This document shows positions 1 to 8,859 of a stretch of DNA of 64,000 nucleotides, one piece after another. A program made the position numbers and the translations under genes. The notes under the pieces are model-generated. The model was not told where the DNA came from, searched no databases, and worked only from the letters and a program-made list of their open reading frames with translations. This stretch comes from CAVVST01 sp963750995 (lineage in GTDB: Bacteria; Acidobacteriota; Vicinamibacteria; Vicinamibacterales; UBA2999): assembly GCA_963750995.1 (NCBI GenBank), contig CAVVST010000004.1, forward strand, positions 558,001 through 622,000. The letters are read 5' to 3'. How positions within the stretch are numbered: position 1 is the stretch's first letter; each line of letters opens with the position of its first letter.

Positions 1-1234
1 GGCGGAGCAGATGCTCCATCTGAAAAGGCTCACGCTGCTTGAGGGCCTTCTCGTACACCTCGCGGCATCGCGCTGCTTCGGCCGGGTGGAGAACGTCGAG
101 CCGTTGATGTCCCAACGTCGCATCTAATCGCCTTCCGGTGAAATCGAGCCAGGTCTGATTGAGATAGGTGAGGTGTCTGTCGGCGCCCGTCATCCAGATC
201 ATGACCGGAGCGGTATTCGCGATCAGGCGGAAGCGTTCTTCGCTTTCGCGCAAGGCCTCTTCGGCGAGAGTGCGCTCGATCAGATCCGCGGCCTGCCGGG
301 CGAGCACGTCTAAGAAGGTGAAATCCTCTTCGGTCGGGGCATGCGGCGTCCGCCAGTGCGTCGAGAGCATGCCGAGAGGCCGGCCCGATCGCGAGCGCAG
401 CGGCGTCGATTGCACGGCGCGGATTCCAGAGCGGCGATACTCCTGCTGATCCTCGGTGCCGGCCATGAATTCGCACGCCTCGATATCGGCCACCACAACG
501 CGTTGGTTGTCACTGAGTGCTTTGCTGCAGGTGCTCCCCGCTCCAACCTCCACTCGTTGCCAGAATGCCGCCGAGTCAGGGTGGAAATTCTTCGATGCGA
601 GGAGGCTCAGTGACGTGTGGTCTGCTGCGAGCATCTGGACGCTGGCCGCATCGGACGCCATCAATTCGATCGCAGCGCCGAGAATCTGCGCATACAAAGA
701 CTCTGGTGTCGATTCAGAAATCAGGCGGGTGCTGAACGACTGGAGCGTTCTGGCGCGCGCCACTTCACGTGCCAGCCGCTGCTCGCTTTGCCGCAGCGCG
801 GCCTCAGCCCGCTTGGCCTCCGTGATGTCGCGGGCAATCTTGGAGCATCCGACAATCCTGCCGCTGCGGTCTCGTAGCGGCGAGATCGTCAGTGAGACAT
901 CGATGCGCGCACCTGCTTTGGTGACCCGGACAGTTTCATAATGGTCGACTCGCTCACCGGCGCGAAGGCGCCTCAGGATGTCGTGCTCCTCCTCGTACAG
1001 GTCCGGAGGGATGATCAACGTGATCGGCTGTCCGATGGCCTCCTGCTCCGTATATCCGAACATCCGCTCGGCCGCGGCGTTCCACGCGGAAATCACGCCG
1101 TCGAGAGTTTTGGCGATGATCGCGTCATGTGAGGACTCCACGATCGCCGCATACCGCAATCGGATCTCCTCCGCCTGCTTGACGTCGATGACGTCCGCGG
1201 CGACGGCGAGCGCGGATGGCTCATCCTCTGTCAC
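1..1234 (-). CDS. PAS-GAF-PAS sensor histidine kinase, N-terminal part (runs off left edge)
   Basis: I read this from a GTG at 1234, which has a strong AGGAGGT 9 bases upstream; no ATG start exists. About 411 residues are in the window. A first PAS domain (about residues 20-140: SSHDAIIAKTLDGVISAWN, then RDITEAKRAE at its end) is followed by a GAF domain (about 160-310) and the start of a second PAS (EERFRLIANTAPVMIWMTG). The histidine-phosphotransfer and ATPase domains must lie beyond base 1. The PAS/GAF set implies a cytoplasmic sensor of a small ligand or redox state; no membrane segment is seen. It starts 20 bases after the stop of the REC-MEDS regulator gene, so the two are probably co-transcribed partners. 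The kinase call rests on domain order, since the catalytic part is not visible. Confidence 0.85.
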   Translation of the reverse strand, partial: MTEDEPSALAVAADVIDVKQAEEIRLRYAAIVESSHDAIIAKTLDGVISAWNAAAERMFGYTEQEAIGQPITLIIPPDLYEEEHDILRRLRAGERVDHYETVRVTKAGARIDVSLTISPLRDRSGRIVGCSKIARDITEAKRAEAALRQSEQRLAREVARARTLQSFSTRLISESTPESLYAQILGAAIELMASDAASVQMLAADHTSLSLLASKNFHPDSAAFWQRVEVGAGSTCSKALSDNQRVVVADIEACEFMAGTEDQQEYRRSGIRAVQSTPLRSRSGRPLGMLSTHWRTPHAPTEEDFTFLDVLARQAADLIERTLAEEALRESEERFRLIANTAPVMIWMTGADRHLTYLNQTWLDFTGRRLDATLGHQRLDVLHPAEAARCREVYEKALKQREPFQMEHLLR

Positions 1235-1254
1235 ACGTACCTCACCTCCTACGG

Positions 1255-2163
1255 CTAGCTGGCAGAAACGGCGGTGTGCTCCTCGCAGATGCGCTCGAGC
1301 GCCTGATCGTCTTTCGTGTACGGCACCGGATACGCGCACAGAATGTCGACGTCATGCGCGAGTTCACTACAGAGTTGTTCGAGCTGAACCGCCTCCGCGG
1401 TTCTACCTGCGGCCCACAAGCGTCCCGCACGTTCTCCGCAAAAGGCGACGCGGGGGTGTGCTTTCCCGGCTCTGGCAGCAGCTGCACGCACATCGTCGAT
1501 CGCCTCGAGAAATCGGACGGGATCAGGTGCGACATCAGCATCAAATGAAAGGCAGGTGCCGCGCTCAATGGCGCCATCAATGTCCACACCCTGCGTGCGC
1601 AACTCCTGCAGAAGCTGTGTCCGGTGCGACTCCGTGACCAGCGCGATGGCTGCATCGGCTGCATTCAGGGCGGCAGCAATATAGCGAGTAAAGCCTTCGA
1701 CAATAGCCGCGTCATCCGAACAGAACAGAATCTCGTGACGACGTGGGGCGGGGGCAGGGGCCGGTTCGGTAAACGCGAGACTGCGACTCACGAATCGTCG
1801 GTCCGCGAGCACGGCGTCGATCGCGGGCAGCAGGTCAGTCCCGGCAGATACCTTGTGAATGTAACCATGGGCGCCCAAGCTAAACGCCTCTTCTACGATG
1901 TCCGACGAGGACTCCTGGCTCACGAAGAGAAGTCGTGCGTCGGGGGCGAGCCTGCGGATCTGTCCAGCGACCTCGAATCCATGCATCTTCGGCAAGTTGA
2001 TATCGAGCAGAATCAAATCCGGTTGCAGCGCTTCGGCCTTCTGAACGGCTTCCAGCCCATCCGTCGCCTCGATGGTCTGGAATTCCGCCCGTAGTTGTAG
2101 CGCTGTACAAATGACCCGGCGGAACGCTGCATGGTCCTCGACGACGAGAATCCTCACGGGCAT
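1255..2163 (-). CDS. Response regulator with C-terminal MEDS (DcmR-type sensory) domain
   Basis: 302 residues. The N-terminal receiver domain (about 1-120) shows VEDH acidic residues, the phospho-acceptor Asp in LILLDINLPKMHG and the conserved Lys in GYIHKVSA. A short AP-rich linker (about 132-141) leads to a domain of about 150 residues (HEILFCSDDAAIVEGF to LAHDVDILCAYP) that resembles the MEDS domain of DcmR-like regulators. There is no DNA-binding domain, so output is probably through protein contact or through the MEDS ligand site. The gene precedes and probably feeds the PAS/GAF kinase gene in one operon. A kinase plus a REC-MEDS protein is a recognised but poorly characterised pairing. 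Confidence 0.87.
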   Translation of the reverse strand: MPVRILVVEDHAAFRRVICTALQLRAEFQTIEATDGLEAVQKAEALQPDLILLDINLPKMHGFEVAGQIRRLAPDARLLFVSQESSSDIVEEAFSLGAHGYIHKVSAGTDLLPAIDAVLADRRFVSRSLAFTEPAPAPAPRRHEILFCSDDAAIVEGFTRYIAAALNAADAAIALVTESHRTQLLQELRTQGVDIDGAIERGTCLSFDADVAPDPVRFLEAIDDVRAAAARAGKAHPRVAFCGERAGRLWAAGRTAEAVQLEQLCSELAHDVDILCAYPVPYTKDDQALERICEEHTAVSAS

Positions 2164-2405
2164 TTGGAGGTCCGGTGTCCCGTATCTTGAGCGATCTCGG
2201 AATGACCGTACAGCGGACGATGTGGGTGGGGCCGCGCTGGCGTCGTTTCTCGCAAGAGGCCTCTACAGCGGAGAACGAAGGCGGGAGCCTATCACATTTT
2301 GACGCAACAGAATTCACAGTGGTCGAAGGAGCGAATTTGGCCGACCAGCAGGCGAGCGTCACTCGTGCGGCGGCCTTGCGGGCCGCGCTGTGCGACGGCG
2401 GCGGA

Positions 2406-2426
2406 AAGGGGCCTTCAACGCCCCTT
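2406..2426 (-). terminator. Possible hairpin terminator at the end of the S1 gene
   Basis: A 7-bp perfect stem (AAGGGGC / GCCCCTT) with a 7-base loop overlaps the stop codon of the S1-domain gene. Only a weak T tract (CCTTTCC) follows on the minus strand, so it may be a weak terminator or an RNA-stability element. Confidence 0.35.
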
Positions 2427-3848
2427 GAGAGCGTTACGCAGGTTGTCGGCCAAAGATCCCAGCGCGGTCGTGGGCGCGGCATCCGCCCTCGCGGCGTACT
2501 CGCGCAGTTCCGCCTGCTCGCGCTGTTGTGCTACCGCCTTCTTGCTGAGCCGAATGCGGCGGCCCGACGGATCGACCTCGAGCACCGCGACCTCGACATC
2601 GCTCCCGATCGGGAACGCCTTCCGGATGTCCATGTCACGATCCAGGCCCGTTTCGGCGAACGGCATCAAGCCAGTGCGCCCCGGCGACAGGAACACGAAC
2701 ACGCCGAACTTCTCATGACGCTCCACTTTGCCGGTCACGATCGCACCGGCGACGAGCGCGCCCGGCGGTGACGTGGCTCCGGCGGCCCGCGACGACCCTT
2801 CGGCCACAAACGCGATGCCGATACGTTTCTGCGCGGTGTCGATGCTCAGGATCTCGAATGCTCCGGTCATGCCCACGGCCACCGACGTCGCCCACCCTCC
2901 GCTGCGGTCCGTCGGGGCAAACGTCGAGGCGTGCGCCAGCCCCTCGATGCCCGGCTCCAGCTCCACGAACGCGCCGAAGTCCGCCACGCGCGTGACGCGG
3001 CCCGTGCGCACGTCGCCCACCGCATAGGTCGTAGCCACCGTGGCCCATGGATCGTCCAGCAGCTGCTTCAGCCCGAGAGAGATCTTCTGCGTGGCGTCGT
3101 CCACACGCAGCACTCTCACGGTGATCTGGTCACCGGGCGCGACGATGTCGTTCGGATTGGTGACGCGCGACCAACTCATTTCGGAGACATGGAGCAGGCC
3201 CTGGATGCCGCCGCCCAGGTCGACGAAGGCGCCGAACGCCGGCACCGATGCGACGCGTCCGGTAAGGACCGCGCCGGGCACGATCGATTTGCGCACCGCA
3301 GCGGCGCTGGCGCGCTGCTGCTCCTCGAGATACTTGCGCCGGGAGACGATGACGGTGTTTCCACCGTCCTTGTACTCGATGATCCGGAACGTATAGGTCT
3401 GCCCTTCGTGCGCCGCCGGGTCCGCGGTACGGACAATGTCGATCTGCGAGAGCGGGCAGAACGCGCGCTCGCGGGCGAGGCGCACCTCGTAGCCGCCCTT
3501 CACGGCTTTCTCCACTTTGCCTTCCACGGCGAGCCCGGCCTGGAACGCGTCCTCGAGCTCCCGCTGTGTGGCGGCGTTGCGCACGCCCCTGCGCGAGAGC
3601 ACGATGCCGCCGCTCGTGGAAACGACCATCGCCTGGAGGCGATCGCCGACCGAGACCTCCATGTTGCCGTCCGCGTCCTTCAGTTCGGCGAGGTCGATCT
3701 CGGCCTCAGCCTTGCCGCCTACGTCGACGAAGGCCACCTCAGGGCCGAACGCGACGACGGTGCCCTCGATGGTCTGGCCTCGGTCGAACTGGCGCGCCTT
3801 GACGGACGCTTCGAACATCGTGGCGAAATCTTCTTCTTGCTCGCTCAC
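2415..3848 (-). CDS. S1 RNA-binding domain protein (ribosomal protein S1-like)
   Basis: 477 residues with at least four S1 OB-fold motifs: about 22-92 (GQTIEGTVVAFGPEVAFVDV), about 195-262 (GRVASVPAFGAFVDLGGG), about 277-345 (GRVTRVADFGAFVELEPG) and about 368-440 (GKVERHEKFGVFVFLSPG); a degenerate one lies at about 107-175. Full-length RpsA usually has six motifs and more than 530 residues. This may therefore be a short S1 or a paralogue that acts on translation or mRNA decay. It is cytoplasmic and intact. Its downstream neighbour is the REC-MEDS gene, 251 bp away, so it is probably a separate transcription unit. A divergent gene starts about 180 bp upstream. Confidence 0.88.
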   Translation of the reverse strand: MSEQEEDFATMFEASVKARQFDRGQTIEGTVVAFGPEVAFVDVGGKAEAEIDLAELKDADGNMEVSVGDRLQAMVVSTSGGIVLSRRGVRNAATQRELEDAFQAGLAVEGKVEKAVKGGYEVRLARERAFCPLSQIDIVRTADPAAHEGQTYTFRIIEYKDGGNTVIVSRRKYLEEQQRASAAAVRKSIVPGAVLTGRVASVPAFGAFVDLGGGIQGLLHVSEMSWSRVTNPNDIVAPGDQITVRVLRVDDATQKISLGLKQLLDDPWATVATTYAVGDVRTGRVTRVADFGAFVELEPGIEGLAHASTFAPTDRSGGWATSVAVGMTGAFEILSIDTAQKRIGIAFVAEGSSRAAGATSPPGALVAGAIVTGKVERHEKFGVFVFLSPGRTGLMPFAETGLDRDMDIRKAFPIGSDVEVAVLEVDPSGRRIRLSKKAVAQQREQAELREYAARADAAPTTALGSLADNLRNALKGR

Positions 3849-4027
3849 TGCGTGCTCCTTGGCACCGGACGCTGGCTGCTAATCAGATGAGCGCACGGTG
3901 TCGACGTTCTCATTTTCCCATGGCTCTCCAGAGATCTGCCTTGATCTGCATGAGCGGAGGCTGGGAAGGCATATCTCAATGTCGCTTGACGGCAGGACGC
4001 TGGCCACGGAAGATCTGTCGGGCCCGG

Positions 4028-5329
4028 ATGCACCGAGGAATTTTCGCTGCCGTTGGACTCTGGTTGTTGGTACTTGGCAGCGTGTGGCCCGTCGACGCCC
4101 AGCGTGCCGGGACGTTCAGGGGATCGTCCGAAGAGCCGGCGATCGCATATTCAACGACGACGGCGCTGAACAACGCCGTCGTCGAGGTAAACAGGAAGCT
4201 CCAGGACGGGACTGTTCAGCTCAGGTTCGAAGGGCGCAGCGGATTCCTGCAGTCGGCGCTCGAAGCGCTTGGAATTCCCGTTGATTCACAGCTGCTCGTG
4301 TTCTCGCGCACCAGCCTGCAGAGACGGCTGATCAGCGAGCAGAATCCTCGCGCGCTGTTCTTCAACGACCGCGTCGCGCTGGGCTGGGTGCGCGGCGGCG
4401 ACGTCCTCGAAGTCGCCGCTCACGACGAGTCCGCCGGCGTCGTGTTTTACACACTGGAACAGCGTGCCGACGCCACGACCGGACCGCCGCAGTTCAAGCG
4501 GGCTTTCGAGTGCCTGGGGTGTCACGTGACCGGGAGCACGCTCGGCGTTCCCGGCCTGCTGATGTTCAGCACGACGCGACCGGAACCGTCCGAGTCTTCA
4601 GGGCTGCCGCGTCACATCGATCACAGCGATGCTCTGGCGCGACGATTTGGCGGCTGGTTCGTCACCGGCAGTACCGGCTCGGTGCAGCACATGGGCAACG
4701 ACGTCGCCGCGCTCGACGGGCGTGACAATCGCGAGCTCGGGTCGGTCGAGCATTTGTTCGACGCGGACGGCTATCGCGCGCTCTCGAGCGATATCGTTGC
4801 CCACCTGGTGCTGACTCACCAGGCCGGAATGACGAACCTCTTGACACGCACCGGTTGGGAAGCCCGCCTCGCGGATTCGTGGCTGCACCCGCCGTTCACG
4901 CCGGCGCCTGGCCAGGAGGTTCGCACCGCCCGGATCATGGACGACATCGCCAGGGAACTCGTGGATTACCTGTTGTTCATCGATGAAGCGAAATTGACCG
5001 AGAGCGTCCGCGGCGGATCGAGCTTTGCGGAGCGGTTCTCGGCGAGCGGGCCGCGCGACCGAAAGGGCCGCTCACTCTATCAGCTCGATCTGCATCAGCG
5101 TCTGATGAAGTACCCCTGCAGCTACTTGATCTATTCACCGGCCTTCGATGCGTTGCCGCCACTGGCGAAGGACCCGATCTACAGACGCCTGTGGGAGGTG
5201 TTGTCCGGACGGGAGCAGGCCCCACAGTACCGATCGGCGCTGTCGCTCGCCGACCGCCAGTCGATCGTTGAAATCCTCCGGGACACCAAGAAGGACCTTC
5301 CGCCGTATTTTCAAACCGTGACTCGATAG
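4028..5329 (+). CDS. Secreted c-type haem protein, function unknown
   Basis: I chose ATG 4028 because it gives a normal signal peptide (MHRGIFAAVGLWLLVLGSVW, cleavage near VDAQ); the open frame extends upstream to 3887 with no signal-like sequence. The mature protein of about 410 residues carries one haem-attachment motif, CLGCH, at about residue 162, followed by stretches such as GLLMFST and GSVQHMGNDVAALDG. The C-terminal half is helical with no motif I recognise. Periplasmic proteins of this size with a single CxxCH occur in Acidobacteriota and Planctomycetes; the reaction is unknown. The upstream S1 gene is divergent. A VOC protein gene follows 21 bp downstream and may be co-transcribed. 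Confidence 0.75.
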   Translation: MHRGIFAAVGLWLLVLGSVWPVDAQRAGTFRGSSEEPAIAYSTTTALNNAVVEVNRKLQDGTVQLRFEGRSGFLQSALEALGIPVDSQLLVFSRTSLQRRLISEQNPRALFFNDRVALGWVRGGDVLEVAAHDESAGVVFYTLEQRADATTGPPQFKRAFECLGCHVTGSTLGVPGLLMFSTTRPEPSESSGLPRHIDHSDALARRFGGWFVTGSTGSVQHMGNDVAALDGRDNRELGSVEHLFDADGYRALSSDIVAHLVLTHQAGMTNLLTRTGWEARLADSWLHPPFTPAPGQEVRTARIMDDIARELVDYLLFIDEAKLTESVRGGSSFAERFSASGPRDRKGRSLYQLDLHQRLMKYPCSYLIYSPAFDALPPLAKDPIYRRLWEVLSGREQAPQYRSALSLADRQSIVEILRDTKKDLPPYFQTVTR

Positions 5330-5350
5330 ACCCGCGGGGAGCACCCGAAC

Positions 5351-5827
5351 ATGAAGCCAAAGAACACGATCTGCCTCTGGTTCAACAAGGACGCGCATGA
5401 CGCGGCGCGCTTCTACGCCGCCACCTTTCCGGATAGTAAAGTGACCGCCGTTCACAAGGCGCCCGGTGACTTCCCGGGCGGCAAGGAGGGCGATGTGCTG
5501 ACGGTGGAGTTCACCGTGCTGGGCCTTCCCTGTCTCGGTCTCAACGGCGGCCCGGAGTTCAAGCACAGCGAGGCCTTTTCCTTCCAGGTCGCGACGGACA
5601 ATCAGGAAGAGACCGACCGCTACTGGAACGCGATTGTCGGCAATGGCGGCAAGGAAAGTCAGTGCGGTTGGTGCAAGGACCGCTGGGGCCTCTCCTGGCA
5701 GATCACCCCGCGCGCGCTGACCGACGCGTTTGCGGCTGGTGGCGGTGAGGCGAAGCGTGCCTTCGCGGCGATGATGCCGATGAAGAAGATCGACATCGCC
5801 ACCATCGAGGCAGCGCGGCGGGGCTGA
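5351..5827 (+). CDS. VOC-superfamily protein (PhnB / 3-demethylubiquinone methyltransferase-like)
   Basis: 158 residues, full length for the family. The pattern TICLWFNKDAHDAARFYAAT at the N-terminus and the C-terminal CGWCKDRWGLSWQITP are typical of the PhnB-like branch of the vicinal-oxygen-chelate fold, annotated as 3-demethylubiquinone-9 3-methyltransferase by domain similarity only. Members are cytoplasmic dimers whose substrates are generally unknown. The gene begins 21 bp after the haem protein gene. An ECF sigma-factor relic on the opposite strand lies directly beyond its stop, so something may have been lost here. Confidence 0.88.
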   Translation: MKPKNTICLWFNKDAHDAARFYAATFPDSKVTAVHKAPGDFPGGKEGDVLTVEFTVLGLPCLGLNGGPEFKHSEAFSFQVATDNQEETDRYWNAIVGNGGKESQCGWCKDRWGLSWQITPRALTDAFAAGGGEAKRAFAAMMPMKKIDIATIEAARRG

Positions 5828-5847
5828 CCTGGACAAGTTTCGGACAG

Positions 5848-6034
5848 GACGCTCAGCCCGCCGAAATACCGCAGCTCGATCACCTTTGCGCGGCGCGGCT
5901 CCCGCTCGGCAAGCGCGTCCAACGCGTTGTCGAGCTTGCAGATGTCGGTAGCGCGATCTGTACCGGCTGCCGGCAGCGAGTCCAAGCTCAACGTCGTCGT
6001 CTCGTGGACGCGTTGCGGGTCGCCGCCGCGCTTC
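5848..6034 (-). pseudogene. Relic of an ECF sigma factor (middle segment only)
   Basis: Minus-strand translation gives RARASAKRGGDPQRVHETTT and then LDNALDALAEREPRRAKVIE followed by LRYFGGLSV. This matches the linker and the start of region 4 of the ECF sigma factors common in Acidobacteriota; compare LDQALAALASIDARQSHVVE in the intact gene at 55436-55993. Region 2 is missing (a stop precedes the match) and the helix-turn-helix after GGLSV is missing, so this is a deletion relic. It lies directly downstream of the VOC gene stop. Confidence 0.7.
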
Positions 6035-6086
6035 GCGGAGGCGCGGGCGCGCGGTCACCGCGCGGCATGATACCGAGTCGTCGCGC

Positions 6087-6458
6087 TCAGCCTACTCGCA
6101 TGTAGAGAACATCCCAGATCAACCGCTTGCTATGCAGATGACCGCGGCTACCGGCAAACGACTCGTTCAAGACCTCGCAACCCTCGATCTTCGGCAGGTC
6201 CAGCAGTCTCCAGCCTGTCACGCTCCGCCCAGGCGTCGGTGGAGTTCCACGAAGCTGGTAAACGAACAAGCGCTCGACGCCTCTTTGCATACCATAATCG
6301 TGCGGTTCGACCTCGCGAACGCGTCTCTTATAGCGGACGCGCAGCAATCGCTTCCGGCTGATGGCAGACCGGATCATCTTGTCGAGGAAGGAGGCATTCA
6401 CCGTCGTTGCTTCTCGGGATTCCGTCAAGCGAGAGTCTTCCTTAACGAGATGGCGCAC
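6087..6458 (-). CDS. Small WYL-domain-like protein
   Basis: 123 residues at most; the start could be internal (the Met of FLDKMIRSAISRKR). The segment RKRLLRVRYKRRVREVEPHD followed by YGMQRGVERLFVYQLRG and WRLLDLPKIEGCEVL fits the beta-barrel WYL ligand-sensing domain. WYL normally sits behind a helix-turn-helix; here it stands alone, with no DNA-binding domain. WYL proteins sense nucleic acids or nucleotides in several regulators, but nothing nearby indicates a target. The context is a decay zone, so it may be the remaining part of a larger regulator. Confidence 0.65.
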   Translation of the reverse strand: MRHLVKEDSRLTESREATTVNASFLDKMIRSAISRKRLLRVRYKRRVREVEPHDYGMQRGVERLFVYQLRGTPPTPGRSVTGWRLLDLPKIEGCEVLNESFAGSRGHLHSKRLIWDVLYMRVG

Positions 6459-6570
6459 GCGTCAGCCGCGCGTTCGTCCTGGTGGCACTGTGTTCGCTAC
6501 GGCTGAGATGCGGAGCCGATACCTCTGAGCCACAGTCGCCGCGATTTAGTTGCCGAGCAGAAACAGGCGC

Positions 6571-7008
6571 TCAGCTGAGTTCTTGGGCGAGTCCGATGAG
6601 AAGCCCTTCAGGCCCGCGGATGTAGCAGAGCCGATACGCGTCTTTATACCGGACTACCTCGCCTACGAGCTGCGCTCCGCGCTTGCGGAGCCTCTCGAGT
6701 GTCTCGTCGATGTCGTCAACGGCGAACATGACGCGTAGGTAGCCTAGAGCGTTCACCGGGGCGTTTCGGTGATCCGCGACGACAGGCGGCGTGAGGAAGC
6801 GCGAGAGCTCGAGCCGGCCGTGGCCGTCAGGCATGCGCATCATGGCAATTTCGACGCGCTGATCGCCCAGTCCAGTGACACGTCCGGACCATTCTCCTTC
6901 GATTGTGGCCCGCCCTTCGAGCTCGAGGCCGAGCTCGCGAAAGAAATCAATCGTCGCCGCAAGGTCATCGACGACGATTCCTACGTTGTCCATCCGTTTA
7001 AGCGCCAT
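6571..7008 (-). CDS. Glyoxalase/bleomycin-resistance (VOC) family protein
   Basis: 145 residues, a complete two-module VOC protein: MDNVGIVVDDLAATIDFFRE begins the first beta-alpha-beta-beta-beta unit, and LRVMFAVDDIDETLERLRK begins the second, ending in YIRGPEGLLIGLAQEL with the usual terminal Glu ligand region. It is cytoplasmic and probably metal-dependent. The substrate is unknown. It stands alone between the WYL-like gene and a 453-bp gene-poor stretch. Confidence 0.9.
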   Translation of the reverse strand: MALKRMDNVGIVVDDLAATIDFFRELGLELEGRATIEGEWSGRVTGLGDQRVEIAMMRMPDGHGRLELSRFLTPPVVADHRNAPVNALGYLRVMFAVDDIDETLERLRKRGAQLVGEVVRYKDAYRLCYIRGPEGLLIGLAQELS

Positions 7009-7461
7009 GTGTCCAATCTACAAACTGTCGTCTCTTCTGACAACGGAACGCGGCCCTAACTGTTGAGAGGCCGTGCGACTTACGTCAAAGACCAGACGCT
7101 CGATCAAAAACCCGAGCCGACCGCGAGAGCGGTATCGCGAGGCTCACCAGCTGCTCGAAGAACCCGGCAATGCCGTCGACCAGCGCGGTTCGAAGGCGAC
7201 TTGGCGCATTCCGCTCTTTTCGTCGGCTTTCGGCGGTTCGCTCCTGTTTTCGCGCTTTCGTCCTGCAATGACACTCAAATGTCACTCAACTCGGGCATCC
7301 CGCGAGATTTCTGCGTCGTGAATCGACGCTGCGCCTTTGAAGGGACAGCTCGGAGATCGATTGTCTCAACGATTACCGAATGTGCTCGAATCTCGAGATC
7401 ACCCAGGTGCCGTTTCAGATATTCCGCCAAACCCTCGGTGACAGAACCGTCGTCAGGCGTG
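7009..7461. other. 453-bp stretch with no supported gene
   Basis: No frame shows a recognisable protein. A minus-strand stretch (about 7275-7445) reads LAEYLKRHLGDLEIRAHSVI and looks protein-like, but it lacks a start and I recognise no family. It may be a degraded gene downstream of the SDR gene. Confidence 0.4.
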
Positions 7462-8295
7462 TTAGTACGCAAGGGAGGAGGACAGCTCGCGGTGGGCTTG
7501 GCCCTGGGCGTGCAGGGCGTTCGCCTTGGTCTCGAACGCCTGCACGGCGTCGGCGCCGGCAGCAAAGCGGGCCGGCGGCTCCTTGAGCGCGACGAGCTTC
7601 ACGAGGGCGTCGGCGAGTTTGGCAGGGTCGCCACCTTGCTTCCCATTCATGCTCTTCCATGCGGCGACGATTTCCTTGGTTCGCTCGGCGTAGTCGTCAA
7701 TGATGGGCTGAGCGTAGGTCGTCGAGTCGCTGGTGAGCAGCTCGGTGCGGAAGAAACCAGGCTCGACCAGCATCGTGCGGATTCCAAACGGGGCGATCTC
7801 CGGGCTGAGCGACTCCATCCACCCCTCGATGCCGAACTTCGCGGCCGCATAGGCCGTGCAGAACATTTGGCCGGCGATGCCCGCAGTCGAGGAAATGGTG
7901 AGCAGCAGTCCGGAGCGCTGCTTGCGCATTACCGGCAGCACGGCGCGAGTCACATTTATCGGGCCGAACAGGACCGTCTCGATTTGATTGCGAACCTGTT
8001 CAGGGCTTAGCTCCTCGAAGAAGCCGGCGAAGAAGTTGCCCGCGTTGTTGACCAGGATGTCGATTCGGCCAAACGTCGCCACGGCCGTTTCGACCGCTGC
8101 CTGCGCATCCTGTGGGCGGGTGACGTCGAGTTTGGTTGCCAGGAGGTTGTCGTGGTCGCCCACCGCACCCGCGACCTTCGCAGCATCGCGGCCGGTGGCG
8201 ACAACCGCGTGGCCGGCGGCCAACGCAGCCTTGGCGATGTCGACGCCCAAGCCTCGACCAGCGCCGGTGATGAGCCACACCTTCTTTTCAGTCAT
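7462..8295 (-). CDS. Short-chain dehydrogenase/reductase (SDR)
   Basis: 277 residues, the usual length for a classical SDR. It has the Rossmann TGxxxGxG signature (TGAGRGLG, about 10-17), the NNAG motif (about 88-91), a catalytic Ser in ISSTAG and the YxxxK pair in YAAAK (about 155-159). It uses NAD(P) and is cytoplasmic. The body matches the SDR group often named oxidoreductase or NAD(P)-dependent oxidoreductase, with the long C-terminal tail typical of that group. The substrate cannot be assigned. It is transcribed alone, with a relic zone upstream. Confidence 0.93.
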   Translation of the reverse strand: MTEKKVWLITGAGRGLGVDIAKAALAAGHAVVATGRDAAKVAGAVGDHDNLLATKLDVTRPQDAQAAVETAVATFGRIDILVNNAGNFFAGFFEELSPEQVRNQIETVLFGPINVTRAVLPVMRKQRSGLLLTISSTAGIAGQMFCTAYAAAKFGIEGWMESLSPEIAPFGIRTMLVEPGFFRTELLTSDSTTYAQPIIDDYAERTKEIVAAWKSMNGKQGGDPAKLADALVKLVALKEPPARFAAGADAVQAFETKANALHAQGQAHRELSSSLAY

Positions 8296-8397
8296 GATGT
8301 TTTCCTCATTTGGACTACGAGCGGCCTCTGACCGAAAGAGTGCCTCGCAATTCTAACGACAGTAGGTCCGCCGGCCTTGCGACCGACGAGACGACGA

Positions 8398-8760
8398 TCA
8401 AGCCGTCAATCGCTGCTGCCAGATGTACGCGACGACGGGAGCGGATCGGTCAATGCCAGAGCTACACTGAAGCAGCACCGGCTTCGGCAGTTCATCGAAT
8501 GCTTTGAGCGCTTTCAGGCGGCACTGCTCAAGCCTTTTCCGCATCGTTGTCGCGTCCGACTTGCTGTGATGCGGGTCCTCCCATGGAATGCGCGCGACCT
8601 TGAAGCCTTGTGCCTCGAAGAACTCGTTGATGTCCCCCGCCTTAAGGTCGAGTTCTGAGTAGCAACGGCGGTCGCGATCGTGCATGAAGCTGATGATGCT
8701 CGCGATTCCGGCATTTCGCATTTTGGCCGCCCAATCGAATACAAGGAGGTGGCCTGAACA
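8398..8760 (-). pseudogene. Protein tyrosine/dual-specificity phosphatase fragment
   Basis: Reading from about 8760 gives LVFDWAAKMRNAGIASIISF, then FEAQGFKVARIPWEDPHHSK, and finally the phosphatase loop LLQCSSGIDRSAPVVAYIW, which holds the Cx5R catalytic signature (Cys-Ser-Ser-Gly-Ile-Asp-Arg) and a plausible general-acid Asp in WEDPHHS. From the internal ATG at 8721 only 107 residues remain. The N-terminal strand-loop region of a normal phosphatase is absent and the open frame runs back into unrelated DUF5916 relic DNA. It could be a very short functional phosphatase, but a truncated gene is more likely. Confidence 0.6.
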
Positions 8761-8859
8761 GGAAGCACGACGCCGCTGCCCGCGTACAGCGGGTGATATC
8801 GCAACGGACGCTGTGCCGAAGCGAGTCGGTTCGGCAGAACCCAGGCCGTTCGTTGGTGA

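Noticed and set aside
7063..8010. A 315-residue plus-strand ORF over the SDR gene
   Set aside because: It lies opposite a clear SDR, is rich in Arg/Gly/Ala as expected of an antisense frame, and has no motif.
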